This document shows, piece after piece, positions 7,356 through 13,293 of a stretch of DNA of 17,113 bases; the first letter of the stretch is position 1, and every line of letters starts with the position of its first letter. Source of the DNA: Nitrososphaerota archaeon (GTDB taxonomy: Archaea > Thermoproteota > Nitrososphaeria > Nitrososphaerales > Nitrosopumilaceae); the NCBI GenBank assembly GCA_016126025.1, contig JAEFDA010000037.1, positions 1-17,113 of the forward strand, read 5' to 3'. The position numbers and the translations under genes were made by a program. The notes below the pieces were generated by a model. It searched no databases. It was not told where the DNA came from and saw nothing but the letters and a program-made list of their open reading frames with translations.

Positions 7356-7761
7356 CGCGCACACCATGCAAATAGTGTTTGACAACCGTGCGCCAGAAGC
7401 GTATGCGTGCTCTGGCATATCCTGCCGGATCCTGGTTGCTCCAGTCGTTGCCTGAGCCGGCATGGTGCCGGCGTGCATACTGCTTGGATTTTGTGCTTTG
7501 CAGGACGAGGGCTGAACCCGGGCAACCCTGCGTACGCCGAATTGCCCGGGAGCGCCCAAAGCGGAAGGGGAGCCGATCCCAGAGGCTGGCTAGGCCCACA
7601 GCACTCCCGAGTGCTTTGCCATGACGCACAATTATGTACGACCGCTTACCGTGTCATACGCAACCCCCCCTTAAAAACATGGGCGCCCGGTGTTCTGGCG
7701 CGCCCAGCCCGGAGTATACGCGCGGCCCGGCGCCGCCGCCTACAAAAAATAAAAAAAGACC
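7356..7761. other. Hairpin-rich noncoding region, candidate structured RNA gene
   Basis: This 406-bp gap has no convincing ORF on either strand but is dense in stable pairings: CCCGGGCAA/TTGCCCGGG (7517-7525 with 7542-7550), enclosed by GCTTTG/CAAAGC (7495-7500 with 7557-7562); GCCGGCA/TGCCGGC (7456-7462 with 7466-7472); GCACT/AGTGC (7601-7605 with 7610-7614); and GCGTATG/CATACGC (7399-7405 with 7655-7661). On the minus strand a TATA-like TTTTTAAG (7671-7678) would start a transcript near 7650 and run about 270 nt. I looked for hallmarks of SRP RNA, RNase P RNA, 5S rRNA and tRNA and found none convincing, so strand and identity stay open. Confidence 0.35.
7744..7757 (-). terminator. Poly-T terminator of the DUF2024 gene
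   Basis: A few bases after the stop codon at 7762 the minus strand reads seven T, A, then six T. This is the strongest T-rich archaeal terminator signal in the window. Confidence 0.7.
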
Positions 7762-8019
7762 TCAGGGGCAGCCCTGCATCTTCTGTATGAAGTAGCCCTT
7801 CTCCTGGATGGCCTGCGCGACAGGCTCGGGTGCTCCCTGCGTGTGGCAGAACTGGCACTCGTTGGTGGTCATGACCGCGTCACCCTCGCCAACGGATGCG
7901 AGCCACTCCTTGCCATACGCAATGGCCTTCTGGTGGTCCCTCTCGCCGGTGATGACATCAAAGTGCATGGTGTGGCCGTCGGCCGCCTTCACGTAGGTGT
8001 CGTAGACGTGAATGTCCAT
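7762..8019 (-). CDS. DUF2024 family protein
   Basis: This 85-aa protein matches the DUF2024 family along its full length: it opens MDIHVYDTYVKAADGHTMHF, has an ITGERDHQKAIAYGKEWL helix, and keeps the Cys-bearing ECQFCHTQ (54-61) and C-terminal MQGCP. The family is small, soluble and of unknown function. The Cys/His cluster suggests metal or redox chemistry, but that is inference. The longer in-frame extension upstream is a shadow of the JAMM gene. The ATG at 8019 lies about 26 nt after the TATA-like GTCTAAATAT (8041-8050), which overlaps the end of the JAMM gene, so it probably has its own leaderless transcript. Confidence 0.85.
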   Translation of the reverse strand: MDIHVYDTYVKAADGHTMHFDVITGERDHQKAIAYGKEWLASVGEGDAVMTTNECQFCHTQGAPEPVAQAIQEKGYFIQKMQGCP

Positions 8020-8040
8020 GGCTGGGCCAAACCTGACGGC

Positions 8041-8050
8041 ATATTTAGAC
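8041..8050 (-). promoter_or_regulatory. TATA box of the DUF2024 gene
   Basis: The minus strand reads GTCTAAATAT, centred 26 nt before ATG 8019. It starts right after the stop codon of the JAMM protease gene. Confidence 0.55.
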
Positions 8051-8051
8051 C

Positions 8052-8465
8052 TCACGGGTGTGTACCCAACCGTATATGCATCTCGGAGATGGACCCGTCC
8101 ATGATCCAGGCCCGCATCCGGCCGTCCAGGCCCGAGTATATCACCCACGCTCCCGGGTTCAGCTCCATGTATGCGGCGTCCGTCTCCGAGGGGACGGCCG
8201 GCGAGGACGGGTGGGAGTGGTACACCCCTACCACGTCCATGCCGCGCTCTGCGGCGGTTTGGTACGCCCGCAGGACGTCCCCGTCGGGTATGGCGAAGCG
8301 GACCGGCGACTCCATGCGGTTGGGGGTAAGGGCAGCGTCGCGCACGTGGTACTCGGAGCCGTCTATGGTTCCCAGCAGCATGCCGCACGCCTCGTTGGGC
8401 AGGCCCGCCCCGGCGTGCCGTTCCATCCGCGCCCTGACATCCGGCGGTATCACTACCGTGTACAC
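8052..8465 (-). CDS. JAMM/MPN (Mov34/PAD-1) metalloprotease
   Basis: This 137-aa single-domain JAB1/MPN protein has the complete Zn-isopeptidase signature: Glu25 in NEACGML, His83-x-His85-Pro, Ser93 and Asp96 (HSHP ... SETD). Archaeal single-domain members cleave ubiquitin-like SAMP or MoaD/ThiS-type tails, or act in sulfur-carrier processing. Which of these applies here is not shown by sequence. No ubiquitin-like or E1-like gene lies in the window. It starts 13 nt after the stop of the blue-copper gene on the same strand, so the two are probably co-transcribed. The C-terminal RLGTHP is close to the usual domain end, with no extra module. Confidence 0.9.
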   Translation of the reverse strand: MYTVVIPPDVRARMERHAGAGLPNEACGMLLGTIDGSEYHVRDAALTPNRMESPVRFAIPDGDVLRAYQTAAERGMDVVGVYHSHPSSPAVPSETDAAYMELNPGAWVIYSGLDGRMRAWIMDGSISEMHIRLGTHP

Positions 8466-8478
8466 GGCACAAGCACCG

Positions 8479-9327
8479 CTACTGCTCTTGGACTTCCTGA
8501 GGCTCCTCGGGCATCTCGGCGACGGCCTCAGGCTCGCCTACCACCAGAAGAGACTGCATCCAGGGGTGCACTATGCAAAAGTACTCGTACTCGCCGACAT
8601 CCAGCGTGGCGGTGTCCAACAGGTACGTCTCTCCCTCGGACACGAGCCCCGAGTCGAAGGTCGCGCCCGCGTCGGCCATGCTGGAGACGGTATGCGCCAC
8701 TGTGTCCTCGTTGGTCCACACCACACCGTACCCCTGGGGCACCTCCAGCAGATCCGGCTCGTAGTCGGGGTTGCCTGCAACCTCCGAGCCGAACAGCATG
8801 GTTGCCTCTATTATGGGGGCCGTGAACGGCTCCGGTTCGGGCTCCGGTTCCGGTTCGGGTATCTCCTCGGGTATCAGGTAGGTGTCCGGCCCCACCAGGC
8901 CGAACCCCACGTACGAGAGTATTCCAGCCGCCGCGGCCATGGCGAATATGGCTCCCAGCGGCTTGGTGTACTGGGGCTTCTTGGCGGCGATGTACGCCAT
9001 TATCACGGCCGGGAATGCTATGGCCATCATTATTCCGGCAAAGACTCCTGTGGTACTCACCGTGTTGAAGAGGAACCCCGCCGTTCCGAACGCCAGCACT
9101 ATGGACAGCACCACCAGGGTCGTGGCCTTGGCCCTGTTGCTGGTGGAGACGCCCCCGTCCAGTATGCCGGTCGCCAGGAATATCAGGCCTAATATCATGG
9201 TGAGCCCTGTCAGGGCGTGCATGCCGTCGATGAACGTGTGGGCCAGGCCTGCGTACGATATGACGACCCCCGCCAAGCCTATAGCTGTGAGCCCCATGCC
9301 GGGCATCATGAGGTCCCAGTTGCTCAT
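8479..9327 (-). CDS. Membrane-anchored blue-copper (plastocyanin-like) protein
   Basis: This 282-aa protein has five membrane helices (about 10-30, 38-57, 68-90, 93-114, 123-146), then a Pro-Glu linker (157-167), then a cupredoxin domain at about 170-265. The type-1 copper ligands are His212 (VAHTV), Cys251, His254 and Met257 (FCIVHPWM). Five helices with a cytoplasmic N-terminus would place the copper domain outside. An acidic Glu/Pro tail ends the protein. Ammonia-oxidising archaea use many such copper proteins as electron carriers, and a role in that chain is likely by family knowledge. The helical part looks like a fused membrane module rather than a single anchor. A TATA-like GATTAATTAG (9351-9360) lies about 29 nt upstream. 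Confidence 0.87.
   Translation of the reverse strand: MSNWDLMMPGMGLTAIGLAGVVISYAGLAHTFIDGMHALTGLTMILGLIFLATGILDGGVSTSNRAKATTLVVLSIVLAFGTAGFLFNTVSTTGVFAGIMMAIAFPAVIMAYIAAKKPQYTKPLGAIFAMAAAAGILSYVGFGLVGPDTYLIPEEIPEPEPEPEPEPFTAPIIEATMLFGSEVAGNPDYEPDLLEVPQGYGVVWTNEDTVAHTVSSMADAGATFDSGLVSEGETYLLDTATLDVGEYEYFCIVHPWMQSLLVVGEPEAVAEMPEEPQEVQEQ
8827..8859. repeat. Hexanucleotide tandem repeat encoding the Pro-Glu linker
   Basis: About five units of GG(C/T)TC(C/G) in tandem encode the alternating Pro-Glu linker between the membrane module and the copper domain. The repeat keeps frame when units are gained or lost, so linker length could vary between strains. Confidence 0.6.
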
Positions 9328-9350
9328 CTGCGCTCGCCACCGGTTCCTGT

Positions 9351-9360
9351 CTAATTAATC
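9351..9360 (-). promoter_or_regulatory. TATA-like element of the blue-copper gene
   Basis: The minus strand reads GATTAATTAG, centred about 29 nt before ATG 9327. It overlaps the stop codon of the arsR gene, so the copper gene could have its own promoter or be read through from arsR. Confidence 0.45.
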
Positions 9361-9732
9361 GTTTTGAATAACGTTTGGCCGACGCCGCGCCGCGCCACGT
9401 ATTCCGGCCTGCCCGCTGGCCTCTCCGGACTCCGGAATTCCGCAGCACGCCTCGGTGCACAGCTCGTCCATCTGCTCGCCAGCCTCGGCTATGTCCCGTA
9501 TGAGGGAGGCCAGACGGGGGCTCGAGACGCTGTACATGGAGCGCCGGCCCCTCGCCGTGCACGAGACTATTCCGCACTCCTTCAGTATTTTGAGGTGGTG
9601 CGAGACCAGGGGCTGGTCCCTACGTACCATGCCCGCTATCTCGCCCACCGAGAGCTCCCCGGACCCTATGTGTTGCAGTATGGAAAAGCGCGTCTCGTCG
9701 CTCATGCACCGGAGGAGGGCCGCCCCATTCAT
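9355..9732 (-). CDS. arsR: ArsR-family transcriptional repressor with Cys-rich C-terminus
   Basis: This 125-aa ArsR/SmtB winged helix reads MSDETRFSILQHIG (helix 1), ELSVGEIAGMV, the recognition helix DQPLVSHHLKILKECG (39-54) and the wing RGRRSMYSVS. The Cys motif of E. coli ArsR helix 3 is absent (LSVGEIAG), but a C-terminal CTEACCG gives Cys92, Cys96 and Cys97, a vicinal pair with a third Cys like the arsenite site described for Acidithiobacillus ArsR. It is divergent from arsC over a 43-bp region whose inverted repeat suits an ArsR dimer, so it probably represses both directions until arsenite binds. A basic, less conserved tail follows residue 105. Sensing of another metal(loid) is possible. 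Confidence 0.87.
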   Translation of the reverse strand: MNGAALLRCMSDETRFSILQHIGSGELSVGEIAGMVRRDQPLVSHHLKILKECGIVSCTARGRRSMYSVSSPRLASLIRDIAEAGEQMDELCTEACCGIPESGEASGQAGIRGAARRRPNVIQND

Positions 9733-9766
9733 ATCAATCTAAGTTTATATGAACCTCGATTGATAT
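9731..9766. promoter_or_regulatory. Divergent ars promoter with 9-bp inverted-repeat operator
   Basis: ATATCAATC (9731-9739) and GATTGATAT (9758-9766) form a perfect inverted repeat separated by 18 bp. The plus-strand TATA box TTTATATG (9744-9751, about 29 nt before the arsC GTG) lies between the arms. The minus-strand TATA-like TTTTATATCA (9761-9770) overlaps the right arm. The left arm abuts the arsR start codon. A repressor bound here would block both genes. Confidence 0.65.
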
Positions 9767-9775
9767 AAAATTACC

Positions 9776-10165
9776 GTGGATGGCGTGCTGTTTGTGTGCG
9801 TAGAGAATGCCGGCCGGAGCTTGATGGCCGAGGCGTTCATGAAAAAGTACGCCCCGTATGTGCGGGTGGCCAGCGCCGGGACCCGTCCGGCGCCGCGCCC
9901 CAACGAGACGGTGGTGCAGGCCATGAGAGAGGTGGGCATTGATGTGGACAAGACGCCTGCCGCCCTGACCGCCGAGATGCTGCGGAGCGGCTCCCAGGTG
10001 GTAAACATGGGCTGCATGGACAGCTCCGAGTGCCCGGCCCTCTTCGTGGACGGGGTGGAAGACTGGGCGATGCCGGACCCCAAGGGCCAGACAATAGAGG
10101 AGGTCCGGCGCATCCGAGACATGATAGAGGCCCGGGTTCGGGAGTTGGCTGGGCGCCCGGATTGA
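9776..10165 (+). CDS. arsC: Arsenate reductase, LMW-phosphatase (thioredoxin-coupled) type
   Basis: This 129-aa low-molecular-weight phosphatase-fold protein has the P-loop CVENAGRS (Cys8 to Ser15) and the late DP motif (Asp101-Pro102 in MPDPKG). Cys80 and Cys86 in MGCMDSSECP match the redox pair that, with the P-loop Cys, relays electrons in thioredoxin-coupled ArsC enzymes such as that of plasmid pI258. This favours arsenate reductase over tyrosine phosphatase. The start is a GTG at 9776, since the nearby ATG (9780) is out of frame. It sits about 29 nt after a TATA box and overlaps the aquaporin gene by TTGA, so the two are co-translated. It would turn As(V) into As(III) in the cytoplasm. 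Confidence 0.9.
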   Translation: MDGVLFVCVENAGRSLMAEAFMKKYAPYVRVASAGTRPAPRPNETVVQAMREVGIDVDKTPAALTAEMLRSGSQVVNMGCMDSSECPALFVDGVEDWAMPDPKGQTIEEVRRIRDMIEARVRELAGRPD

Positions 10166-10818
10166 GCGGCTGGTTTGGCGGCAGAGTCTTCGCCGCCGAG
10201 GCCGCCGGGACGTTCGGGCTCTTGGTGGCGGCCACCGGGTCCATAGTGTACGACGGGATGCAGCCGCTGGGGCTGTGGTTCGTGGCGCTGATGCACCTGC
10301 TGGGGCTGTGGGTGCTGGTGTCCGTATTCGGCAAGTACTCGATGGCCCACTTCAATCCGGCCGTGACCCTGGGCTTTGCCATAACCGGCCATACCCAGTG
10401 GAGGATGGTTCCGTGTTATATGGCGGCGCAGGTGGCCGGGGCGGTGCCCGGCAGCCTCTTCGTGCTGTATGCGTTGGGCGACCATGCCGAACTAGGGCTG
10501 AACCGCCCCGACTACGCGTATGACGCCGCGTCGCTGGTGGGGATAGAGGCCGCGGCTACCATACTGCTGATGGGGGCCATACTGTGCATAGTGAGCACCA
10601 GGGTGCATGGCGTGGTGGCCGGCTTGGTAGTGGGCAGCGTGGTGGCCGCCGACGTGTGGTTTTTTGGGCCGGTGTCGGGCGCCTCCATGAACCCGGTCCG
10701 CTCCCTGGCTCCAGCGCTGGTCACCGGGGTGATGCAGGACATGTGGCTGTATGTGGTGGCCCCGCTGGCGGGAGCCGCGGTCCCCGCCCTGATATACAGG
10801 CGGCTGCGGCGGCGTTAA
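10162..10818 (+). CDS. Aquaporin/MIP-family channel, putative arsenite exit channel
   Basis: From the TTG at 10162, whose last two bases belong to the arsC stop, the product is 218 aa with six membrane helices and the two half-helix loops of the MIP family: HFNPAVTLGF (NPA, 65-67) and SGASMNPVRSLAP (NPV at 177-179 in place of the second NPA, with the selectivity-filter Arg180 kept). An upstream in-frame extension is a shadow of arsC. The family conducts water, glycerol or uncharged solutes including As(OH)3. No ArsB or Acr3 pump is visible, so the channel may carry arsenite out, as AqpS does in Sinorhizobium meliloti. The family is certain; the substrate is inferred from the operon. Confidence 0.9.
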   Translation: MSGWFGGRVFAAEAAGTFGLLVAATGSIVYDGMQPLGLWFVALMHLLGLWVLVSVFGKYSMAHFNPAVTLGFAITGHTQWRMVPCYMAAQVAGAVPGSLFVLYALGDHAELGLNRPDYAYDAASLVGIEAAATILLMGAILCIVSTRVHGVVAGLVVGSVVAADVWFFGPVSGASMNPVRSLAPALVTGVMQDMWLYVVAPLAGAAVPALIYRRLRRR

Positions 10819-10846
10819 AATAGACCGAACGGCTGCGGCGGCGTTA
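10801..10846. repeat. 17-bp direct repeat flanking a gene boundary
   Basis: CGGCTGCGGCGGCGTTA occurs at 10801-10817, the last codons of the aquaporin gene, and again at 10830-10846, ending on the first base of the next start codon. Copies are 29 bp apart and identical. The unit between them carries the TATA-like TTAAAATAG. Confidence 0.8.
10815..10823 (+). promoter_or_regulatory. TATA box of the DUF385 gene
   Basis: TTAAAATAG is centred about 27 nt before ATG 10846 and overlaps the aquaporin stop codon. It suggests separate, leaderless transcription of the downstream gene. Confidence 0.5.
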
Positions 10847-11178
10847 TGGTGGACGGCGCCGTTCGGGTCAGGCTGACCACCCGGGGCCGGCGGACCGGGC
10901 GGCCCCATACGGTGTGGCTTACGGCGGTGTCGTATATGGGCGACTACTACTTTTCGCGGCACCGCCCCGACTCGGACTGGTTCCTGAATGCCCTTGCCGA
11001 CCCTTCTGTTTTGGTGCACGTGGGTGACCGCGCCGTGGAGGGGATGGCCTCCCGGGTCGACGATCCCGCGACGGTCTCGATTATATCGTCGATCAAGTAT
11101 CCGGGGGAGGCGCGGGCCGCCGAGAGGCGGGTGACCATCAGGGTGGAGCGACGGGCTGTAGACGGGGCGCCGGCCTGA
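10846..11178 (+). CDS. DUF385/Ddn-like F420-dependent nitroreductase/quinone reductase family protein
   Basis: This 110-aa protein has the split-barrel signature VRLTTRGRRTGRPHTVWL near the N-terminus, then YYFSRHRPDSDWFLNALADPSV and VRVGD-like strands, typical of small deazaflavin (F420)-binding oxidoreductases of the DUF385 type. Thaumarchaeota make F420, so the cofactor is plausible. The natural substrate is unknown. It sits on the same strand 27 nt after the aquaporin gene but has its own TATA box. A link to arsenic detoxification is possible only by position. The stop codon lies in the loop of a perfect GC-rich hairpin. Confidence 0.7.
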   Translation: MVDGAVRVRLTTRGRRTGRPHTVWLTAVSYMGDYYFSRHRPDSDWFLNALADPSVLVHVGDRAVEGMASRVDDPATVSIISSIKYPGEARAAERRVTIRVERRAVDGAPA

Positions 11179-11187
11179 CGCCGGCGC
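11167..11187. terminator. Perfect 8-bp GC hairpin between convergent genes
   Basis: GCGCCGGC (11167-11174) pairs perfectly with GCCGGCGC (11180-11187) around a 5-nt loop CTGAC that contains the TGA stop of the DUF385 gene. It lies between two converging genes and would fold in both transcripts. No T run follows, so it may act as a 3'-end stabiliser rather than a true terminator. Confidence 0.5.
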
Positions 11188-11190
11188 GTG

Positions 11191-11817
11191 TCATACGACA
11201 TGGATTATAGTGGTCAGGCCCCGCCGATCGGTCTCGGCACCGTCATGTGTCTCGCACACTGTGACGGTGAAGGATATGACGTCGCCGGGCGCGGCGCCGG
11301 GGGCGCGCAGCTCCAGCCACAGGTCCATCATATCGTACTCTGTGTCGGATATGTCGCCGGCTATGGAGGCCGGGCAGGTGGACTCGACGCGGAATCGGTC
11401 CTGTTGGAAGTGGTAGCCCAGGCGGGCGCGGCGCCCCTCCCTGGGCGTGGCGCGTACCCGGACGGGTATGGCTCCGGGCTTGGCCGAGGTGTATCCGGCC
11501 GTATCGTTCACGAAGACACCGATGGGAAAGGGGCGGCCGGCCGTCGCCTCGGCCATCTTCTGTATGCCGTCGTTCATCACCACGTCCACGGCCTTGATGG
11601 TCCGGGGCACCTTGGCCAGCCACCTGCAGCTCCTCTCTACCGCCGCGTCTATGCCCCGGCGCCGCCGGGCATCCTCCTCGGGTGGCAGCTTGTAGTATTC
11701 CACCCAAGCCTTGTAGTCGCCGGAGATGTCGTGGATGAAGTCTATGCAGGTTCGCTTGTAGTCGTGAACGCTGTCTGTCCGCTGGCCGTCGTCCGAATAG
11801 TCCATGGGCATGACCAT
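11191..11817 (-). CDS. Unrecognised 208-aa protein, helical N-terminus and beta-rich C-terminus
   Basis: The frame has host-like codon use (GC-rich third positions) and a TATA-like TTTTTAGG (11843-11850) about 30 nt before ATG 11817, supporting a real gene. ATGs at 11811 and 11805 are alternative starts. Residues 15-95 are helical and charged (RTCIDFIHDISGDYKAWVEY, IDAAVERSCRWLAKV, AVDVVMNDGIQKMAE). Residues 97-208 look like beta strands with alternating hydrophobics (PIGVFVNDTAGY, IPVRVRATP, DMMDLWLELRAPG, DVISFTVTVCETHDG), perhaps an immunoglobulin-like sandwich. There is no signal peptide, TM helix or Cys motif. I do not recognise the family. It converges on the DUF385 gene with 12 nt between the stops. 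Confidence 0.65.
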   Translation of the reverse strand: MVMPMDYSDDGQRTDSVHDYKRTCIDFIHDISGDYKAWVEYYKLPPEEDARRRRGIDAAVERSCRWLAKVPRTIKAVDVVMNDGIQKMAEATAGRPFPIGVFVNDTAGYTSAKPGAIPVRVRATPREGRRARLGYHFQQDRFRVESTCPASIAGDISDTEYDMMDLWLELRAPGAAPGDVISFTVTVCETHDGAETDRRGLTTIIHVV

Positions 11818-12135
11818 GATGGAGGCAGTGCGGGGGTGGCCGCCTAAAAAGCATGGTGCTGCTGAGTGATGACCCGGCGGGCCGTGTATCGTTTTGCAGG
11901 GGTGTGGGAGGGGGAGCGATCCTCCGGCCCGTCGTATGCCTTTTTACTCTTCGGGCAGGTGCATCTCTGTTCTGCTGGATGTAGGGGCCAGAATCGCGCA
12001 CGACCATGATGGGATGTCCCGGTCGTGCGACCGTCTAGTGGAATGGGATATAGGGCTGCGAGTGCGGAGGCGCCTACCGGAGTGAATCCTTATGCCGCGG
12101 GGAAATGCTTGACTTTTTGGACTACCTCGCAGCTT
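11818..12135. other. Intergenic region with promoter and a 9-bp hairpin
   Basis: No convincing gene lies in these 318 bp. They hold the TATA-like TTTTTAGG (11843-11850, minus) for the 208-aa protein gene. They also hold a long hairpin in which CGCACGACC (11997-12005) pairs with GGTCGTGCG (12021-12029) and a small GGG/CCC stem is stacked inside. The hairpin lies about 110 nt past the fic stop codon and could end that transcript, although no T run follows. Confidence 0.5.
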
Positions 12136-13293
12136 TCAAGAGAATATATCGACGATCTCTCTTGCAATGTATTTTTTGTTTCTTTTTCTGGTGTCGATCT
12201 GTTCGAGTATGCCTGCGCTTACCAGATACATGACGGCTTTCTTTGCTGGTGGATATCCGGTGTTCAGATATTTTGCTGCCATGGGTATGGTAATTACGGG
12301 CTTAGAAAAAAGGCGCATGGCCAAAATAATGGCGTTTCCTGATGCTCGGTTTTCTTTCAATTTTTGTTCATATTTTGATCTAAGATCAAGGAGTTTGTGC
12401 GTGACGGCAATTGCCTCTTGACTACACTGGATTACTCCAGTTAAAAAGAATATTATCCATTCCATCCATTTGCCATCTTTGCTTACTCCTCGGAGTAGTT
12501 CGTAGTACTCTGTCCGGTTCCTTTCAAAATATGCGCTCAGGTACAGGAGGGGCCTGCCTAGTACGCCACTGCTCGCAAGAATCAACGGAATCATCAGTCT
12601 TCCAACTCTGCCGTTTCCGTCTTCGAACGGGTGTATGGCTTCAAACTGGTAATGCGCTAGGGCGCACCGAACCAGAACTGGCATAGCGGTGGGCGGCTCC
12701 ACCACAAACTTCTCCAAATTTTCTAAAAGACCGTCAAGCAGGTGTGCCGCAGGCGGGACGTATGTTGCATTCTCAATGTTGCAGTTTGCATATCCTATCC
12801 AGTTCTGCACTGCCCTGATCCTACCGATCTCTATGTTCTGTCCCCTTACTCCTTTCAGCAGGGTCTTGTGTGCATGCCTTAACATTTTCAAATCTACCCG
12901 CTTCCCTTCGTTTACCATTTCGAGGCAGGAATGCAATGCGCGGCTGTAGTTGACCACCTCCAAAACCCTCTTTGGTCCATTAGGGTCTACACCTCCTGCC
13001 TCAAACTGATACACATCTAGGTTGGATGCCTCTGTGCCCTCGATTTTCGAGCTTGAAACGGCTTCATGTGTGATGTATTGTACGATCAACAGGTTTGGAT
13101 TTGGAATGAGCTTTCCCACTCCTTCTAAAATACCTAGGCGCATGTGCGCCTCAGCACTGAGACCTGCTATGGGTGCGTAGCTGATATCTGGCGGCAGGAA
13201 TTCCGGAACAAACGTTACCGCTCCCTCATGATTCTTTTCAAACCGACCGCTGGGGTGGGCAAATTCAGATTCCTGCATTAATCCCACCCTCAT
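12136..13293 (-). CDS. fic: Fic-family AMP transferase with built-in inhibitory helix
   Basis: Fic enzymes transfer AMP (or another nucleotide part) from ATP onto Ser/Thr/Tyr of target proteins. This 385-aa protein has an N-terminal Fic_N-like region with SSKIEG at 81-86, fitting the [S/T]xxxE[G/N] inhibitory motif of class II Fic proteins. It has the full active-site motif HPFEDGNGRVGR at 221-232 (catalytic His221) and a C-terminal winged-helix-like module (IPMAAKYLNTGYPPAKKAVMYLVSAGIL). All catalytic residues are present, so it should be active and self-inhibited. A start at Met6 (13278) is also possible. The gene is visibly AT-richer than its neighbours (25 of 60 G/C at 12301-12360, against 41 of 60 at 14101-14160 in cdc48), which suggests transfer. 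No separate antitoxin gene is visible. Confidence 0.92.
   Translation of the reverse strand: MRVGLMQESEFAHPSGRFEKNHEGAVTFVPEFLPPDISYAPIAGLSAEAHMRLGILEGVGKLIPNPNLLIVQYITHEAVSSSKIEGTEASNLDVYQFEAGGVDPNGPKRVLEVVNYSRALHSCLEMVNEGKRVDLKMLRHAHKTLLKGVRGQNIEIGRIRAVQNWIGYANCNIENATYVPPAAHLLDGLLENLEKFVVEPPTAMPVLVRCALAHYQFEAIHPFEDGNGRVGRLMIPLILASSGVLGRPLLYLSAYFERNRTEYYELLRGVSKDGKWMEWIIFFLTGVIQCSQEAIAVTHKLLDLRSKYEQKLKENRASGNAIILAMRLFSKPVITIPMAAKYLNTGYPPAKKAVMYLVSAGILEQIDTRKRNKKYIAREIVDIFS

Noticed and set aside
5511..7559. 682-codon minus-strand frame opposite the pyrophosphatase
   Set aside because: Antisense shadow: His/Gly/Tyr-rich, with no family pattern, while the plus strand encodes a full-length pyrophosphatase.
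7380..7680. SRP RNA, RNase P RNA, 5S rRNA or tRNA
   Set aside because: A few look-alike strings (GGAAGGGGAGC, GGCTAGGCC, GGGTTCAG) occur, but the conserved helix-8 loop, GAGGAAAGTCC core, 5S core and tRNA T-loop patterns are missing, so no named RNA is called.
7379..7790. Short plus frames after the pyrophosphatase gene
   Set aside because: Arg/Pro/Ala-rich translations in hairpin-rich DNA with no motif; the structure is better explained by noncoding sequence.
7843..9192. 449-codon plus frame opposite DUF2024, JAMM and blue-copper genes
   Set aside because: The three minus-strand genes have intact active-site motifs; this frame shows none.
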